A stretch of 9,475 nucleotides of DNA. Source: an uncultured Bacteroidota bacterium (GTDB lineage Bacteria; Bacteroidota; Bacteroidia; UKL13-3). Made by a program: the position numbers and the translations under genes. This document shows positions 7,567 to 9,475 of the stretch, piece by piece; position 1 is the stretch's first letter; each line of letters begins with the position of its first letter. The notes below the pieces were generated by a model. It ran no database searches. It worked only from the letters and a program-made list of their open reading frames with translations, and was not told the DNA's origin. The stretch is from the NCBI GenBank assembly GCA_903888395.1, contig CAISTO010000099.1, positions 1-9,475 on the forward strand. Reading direction: 5' to 3'.

Positions 7567-8445
7567 GTGATTGTTAAACAAAAAATACATTTTATCATTA
7601 ACCCAATTTCGGGAGGAAAAAGCAAAACTCATATTCCTGATTTGATACATAAAATATTGGATAAAAATATTTTTGATATTCAAATATTTTTTACCCAAGG
7701 CCAAGAAAGTAATCATCATTTGGCGGCTGCTAGCGCTATGGAAGCTGATATAGTGATAGCAGTTGGTGGCGATGGAACCATTAATAATGTGGCACAATAT
7801 TTAGTAAATACCAATAAAATATTTGGCGTAATTCCAATGGGAAGTGGCAATGGTTTAGCACGTGAATTAAACATTCCAACTCATCCAGCAAAGGCCTTGC
7901 AATTAATAAATTCGCAAAAAATAAAAACCATAGATACTTGTAAAGCCAATAACCAATTTTTTATAAATATAGCAGGTGTAGGTTTTGATGCATACATTGC
8001 TAATTTGTTTGATAAAGCCTTTTCGCGCGGATTTAAAACCTATGCAAAAATTACTTTAATGGAATTTGCTACCTATAAAAACAAGCAATATCATTTGCAT
8101 TATAATGGCCAACAAACTACGGTTAATGCGTTCATGGTTTGTGTGTGTAATGGTACTCAATTTGGTAACAATGCATATGCTGCCCCTAAAGCAATTTATA
8201 ACGATGGATTGTTTGATGTAGTAGTTATTAACGCATTTAAAATTTGGCAAGTTCCACAAATTGCTTACAAATTATTTATTGGTGATGTAAGCGATTTACC
8301 TTTTGTGCAAACCTTTAAAACAGATCAAATTTCAATTACTAGAAATGACATAGAAGTAGCAAATATTGATGGTGAAGCCATGGTATTAGATAGTAATATT
8401 AACTTTAAAATATTTAAGCAAAGTTTAAAGGTTATAGTTGGATAA
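7567..8445 (+). CDS. YegS/DAGK-family lipid kinase
   Basis: A 292-residue cytoplasmic or membrane-associated kinase of the diacylglycerol/sphingosine kinase catalytic family (YegS, DgkB, BmrU relatives). It phosphorylates a lipid hydroxyl with ATP; the natural lipid cannot be told from sequence. Motifs are INPISGGKSK (11-20), VGGDGTINNV (66-75, the nucleotide-binding GGDGT), PMGSGNGLAREL (90-101), INIAGVGFDA (133-142), NDGLFDVVV (212-220) and VANIDGEAM (264-272). Length is normal. The start is GTG: the frame is closed upstream by the rmuC stop, leaving only 12 bases, and GTG is the only usual start codon there; family homology begins at once. The tight spacing points to translational coupling with rmuC. 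No strong terminator follows, only a weak AT hairpin (8457-8471). Confidence 0.93.
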   Translation: MIVKQKIHFIINPISGGKSKTHIPDLIHKILDKNIFDIQIFFTQGQESNHHLAAASAMEADIVIAVGGDGTINNVAQYLVNTNKIFGVIPMGSGNGLARELNIPTHPAKALQLINSQKIKTIDTCKANNQFFINIAGVGFDAYIANLFDKAFSRGFKTYAKITLMEFATYKNKQYHLHYNGQQTTVNAFMVCVCNGTQFGNNAYAAPKAIYNDGLFDVVVINAFKIWQVPQIAYKLFIGDVSDLPFVQTFKTDQISITRNDIEVANIDGEAMVLDSNINFKIFKQSLKVIVG

Positions 8446-8453
8446 TATAATGT

Positions 8454-8483
8454 TTTGTAATTCAAAATTACTTACGAAATTTG
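8454..8483 (+). promoter_or_regulatory. Possible promoter of the SUI1-family gene
   Basis: TTTG (8454-8457) and GAAATTTG (8476-8483) are 18 bases apart. The second element differs from TAnnTTTG at one base. The site lies about 45 bases before the start codon. Confidence 0.35.
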
Positions 8484-8499
8484 ACAATTAATTAATTGT
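8484..8499. repeat. 16-bp perfect palindrome before the SUI1-family gene
   Basis: ACAATTAATTAATTGT is its own reverse complement. It sits directly after the proposed -7 element, where a repressor could block initiation. It is purely AT apart from the outer C and G, so it may be compositional. Confidence 0.35.
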
Positions 8500-8527
8500 T
8501 TTTCTAGCAATGATAAAAGCATAAAAA

Positions 8528-8872
8528 ATGAGCAATAAAAATAAAAATGTAACAGGTGTTGTTTATAGTACTGACAATAACTTTAGCTTTGACATAGCCC
8601 AAGAAATTACAGCTTCAACTTTACCAAATAATCAGCAGCATTTAAAAATATTTTTAGACAAAAAAAACCGTGCGGGTAAAGCCGTATCTGCTATCAGCGG
8701 ATTTGTTGGCACCACTGAAGATTTAAATGTTTTAGGTTCTAATCTTAAAAAACTTTGTGGAGTTGGAGGAACTGTGAAAGATGGAGAAATACTTATTCAA
8801 GGTGAATTTAGGGATAAAATTTTAGCACATTTAATTAAGCTCGGTTACAAAGCAAAAAAAGCAGGCGGGTAA
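8528..8872 (+). CDS. SUI1/eIF1-family protein (YciH-like)
   Basis: A 114-residue protein with the SUI1 fold of eukaryotic eIF1. Bacterial YciH-type members bind the small ribosomal subunit and have been reported to influence initiation fidelity, but are not essential in E. coli. The N-terminal 35 residues are variable. The SUI1 domain covers about 37-110, with HLKIFLDKKNRAGKAVSAISGF (38-59 region), LNVLGSNLKKLCGVGGTVKDG (67-86 region) and EILIQGEFRDKI (87-98). The basic loop KKNRAGK (45-51) and the conserved KKLCGVGGTVKDG segment are intact, so it looks functional. ATG start behind a run of A. No hairpin separates it from the next gene 105 bases away, so co-transcription is possible. Confidence 0.92.
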   Translation: MSNKNKNVTGVVYSTDNNFSFDIAQEITASTLPNNQQHLKIFLDKKNRAGKAVSAISGFVGTTEDLNVLGSNLKKLCGVGGTVKDGEILIQGEFRDKILAHLIKLGYKAKKAGG

Positions 8873-8882
8873 TGAAGGGCTG

Positions 8883-8918
8883 CTGGCAACTGGCAATAAG
8901 CAATGGACAATAAGCAAT
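8883..8918. repeat. Short direct repeats after the SUI1-family gene
   Basis: CTGGCAA occurs twice in tandem (8883-8889, 8890-8896). CAATAAGCAAT occurs at 8894-8904 and 8908-8918, with a 14-base period. These look like slippage-type intergenic repeats. Confidence 0.6.
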
Positions 8919-8922
8919 CTTT

Positions 8923-8970
8923 AAATCAACAAATCTCCAAATCAATAAATCAATAAATCAATAAATCAAC
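8923..8970. repeat. Six 8-bp tandem repeats before the MBL gene
   Basis: Six consecutive 8-base units: AAATCAAC, AAATCTCC, AAATCAAT three times, then AAATCAAC. The array ends 7 bases before the start codon at 8978, so it forms the immediate 5' leader of that gene. Unit number could vary by replication slippage. A role in expression is inference. Confidence 0.85.
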
Positions 8971-8977
8971 AAATAAC

Positions 8978-9475
8978 ATGATAATAGAACAACTTTATAC
9001 CAATTGCTTGGCACAAGCAGCATATTATATTGAAAGCAATGGTGAAGTGGCCATTATTGATCCGCTCCGCGATTACCAAATGTATATTGATAAGGCTGCA
9101 GCAAATGGTGCTAAAATTAAATATATTTTTGAAACACATTTCCACGCTGATTTTGTAAGCGGTCATATTGATTTAGCAAAAAAAACAGGTGCAACCATTA
9201 TTTATGGTCCTACTACTGTAACTAGTTTTCCAGTGCATGTTGCTAAAGACAATGAAGCATTTAAACTTGGAAACATTCATATAATTGTGCTTCACACACC
9301 AGGACATACTTTGGAATCGAGTAGCTTTTTGTTAAAAGATGAAAACGGAAAGGACCATTGTGTTTTTACTGGAGATACTTTATTTGTTGGAGATGTAGGT
9401 AGACCAGATTTGTTGGATGGTTTTATGAGTAAAGAAGAGTTGGCAACTAAAATGTTTCATTCTTTAAACACTAAA
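8978..9475 (+). CDS. MBL-fold hydrolase, persulfide dioxygenase-like (3' end outside window)
   Basis: The first 166 codons of a metallo-beta-lactamase-fold protein, open to the end of the window. Metal-ligand motifs are intact: THFHADFVSGH (53-63; H54, H56, D58), TPGHT with H110 (107-111) and FTGDTLF with D133 (130-136), followed by VGDVGRPDL (137-145). In ETHE1-type persulfide dioxygenases the mononuclear iron uses the first histidine of HxHxD, the second-motif histidine and this aspartate. The motif here has F59 where dinuclear MBL enzymes have histidine, which suits a single-metal site. Proteins with this start (MIIEQLYTNCLAQAAYYI) usually continue into one or two rhodanese domains, linking them to sulfane-sulfur metabolism. 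The missing part cannot be checked. ATG start directly after the 8-bp repeat array. Confidence 0.88.
   Translation, partial: MIIEQLYTNCLAQAAYYIESNGEVAIIDPLRDYQMYIDKAAANGAKIKYIFETHFHADFVSGHIDLAKKTGATIIYGPTTVTSFPVHVAKDNEAFKLGNIHIIVLHTPGHTLESSSFLLKDENGKDHCVFTGDTLFVGDVGRPDLLDGFMSKEELATKMFHSLNTK

Noticed and set aside
7531..7797. Minus-strand ORF across the rmuC-kinase junction
   Set aside because: Opposite the conserved start and GGDGT motif of the lipid kinase; not a gene.
8457..8471. GTAATT/AATTAC hairpin after the lipid kinase as a terminator
   Set aside because: Six A/T-dominated pairs without a T run are too weak to call a terminator.
8923..8970. CRISPR-like array
   Set aside because: Units are 8 bp with no spacers, far below CRISPR repeat size, and no cas genes are present.

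Overview
The window looks like the chromosome of a Bacteroidota (Bacteroidetes) bacterium. The DNA is strongly AT-rich. The start codons sit behind A-rich leaders rather than clear Shine-Dalgarno sequences. At least one promoter fits the Bacteroidota pattern (TTTG at -33, TAnnTTTG at -7). Several proteins are of types common in that phylum: RecQ with a long C-terminal extension, an SUI1-family protein, and an MBL-fold enzyme with the THFHADFVSGH signature. The species cannot be named from the sequence.

Left part (1-3356), minus strand. An AAA_14/DUF4143 ATPase (266-1447), a small single-pass membrane protein of unknown function (1516-1935) and an initiating sugar-phosphate transferase for surface polysaccharide (2004-3356) all read leftwards. 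The first two genes each end in a long hairpin with nearly the same core. As a result the ATPase gene is bracketed by two related palindromes, and this is the most unusual structure in the window.

Divergent gap (3357-3792). This 436-bp AT-rich region separates the polysaccharide gene from recQ. It holds a good Bacteroidota promoter for recQ with an inverted repeat over its -33 element, and a weaker -7-like site facing the other way.

Right part (3793-9475), plus strand. The order is recQ helicase, a rho-independent terminator, rmuC, a YegS/DAGK-type lipid kinase that starts with GTG just after the rmuC stop, a SUI1/YciH-family protein, and the first 166 codons of an MBL-fold hydrolase (probably of the persulfide-dioxygenase/rhodanese group) cut by the window end. 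RecQ and RmuC are both linked to DNA recombination and repair but are separated by a terminator. rmuC and the lipid kinase probably share a transcript. Six 8-bp tandem repeats lie directly before the MBL gene.

Overall this is mostly housekeeping chromosome. I found no CRISPR array, tRNA, rRNA, transposase or recognisable defence operon. The best lead for something new is the palindrome-bracketed ATPase cassette.
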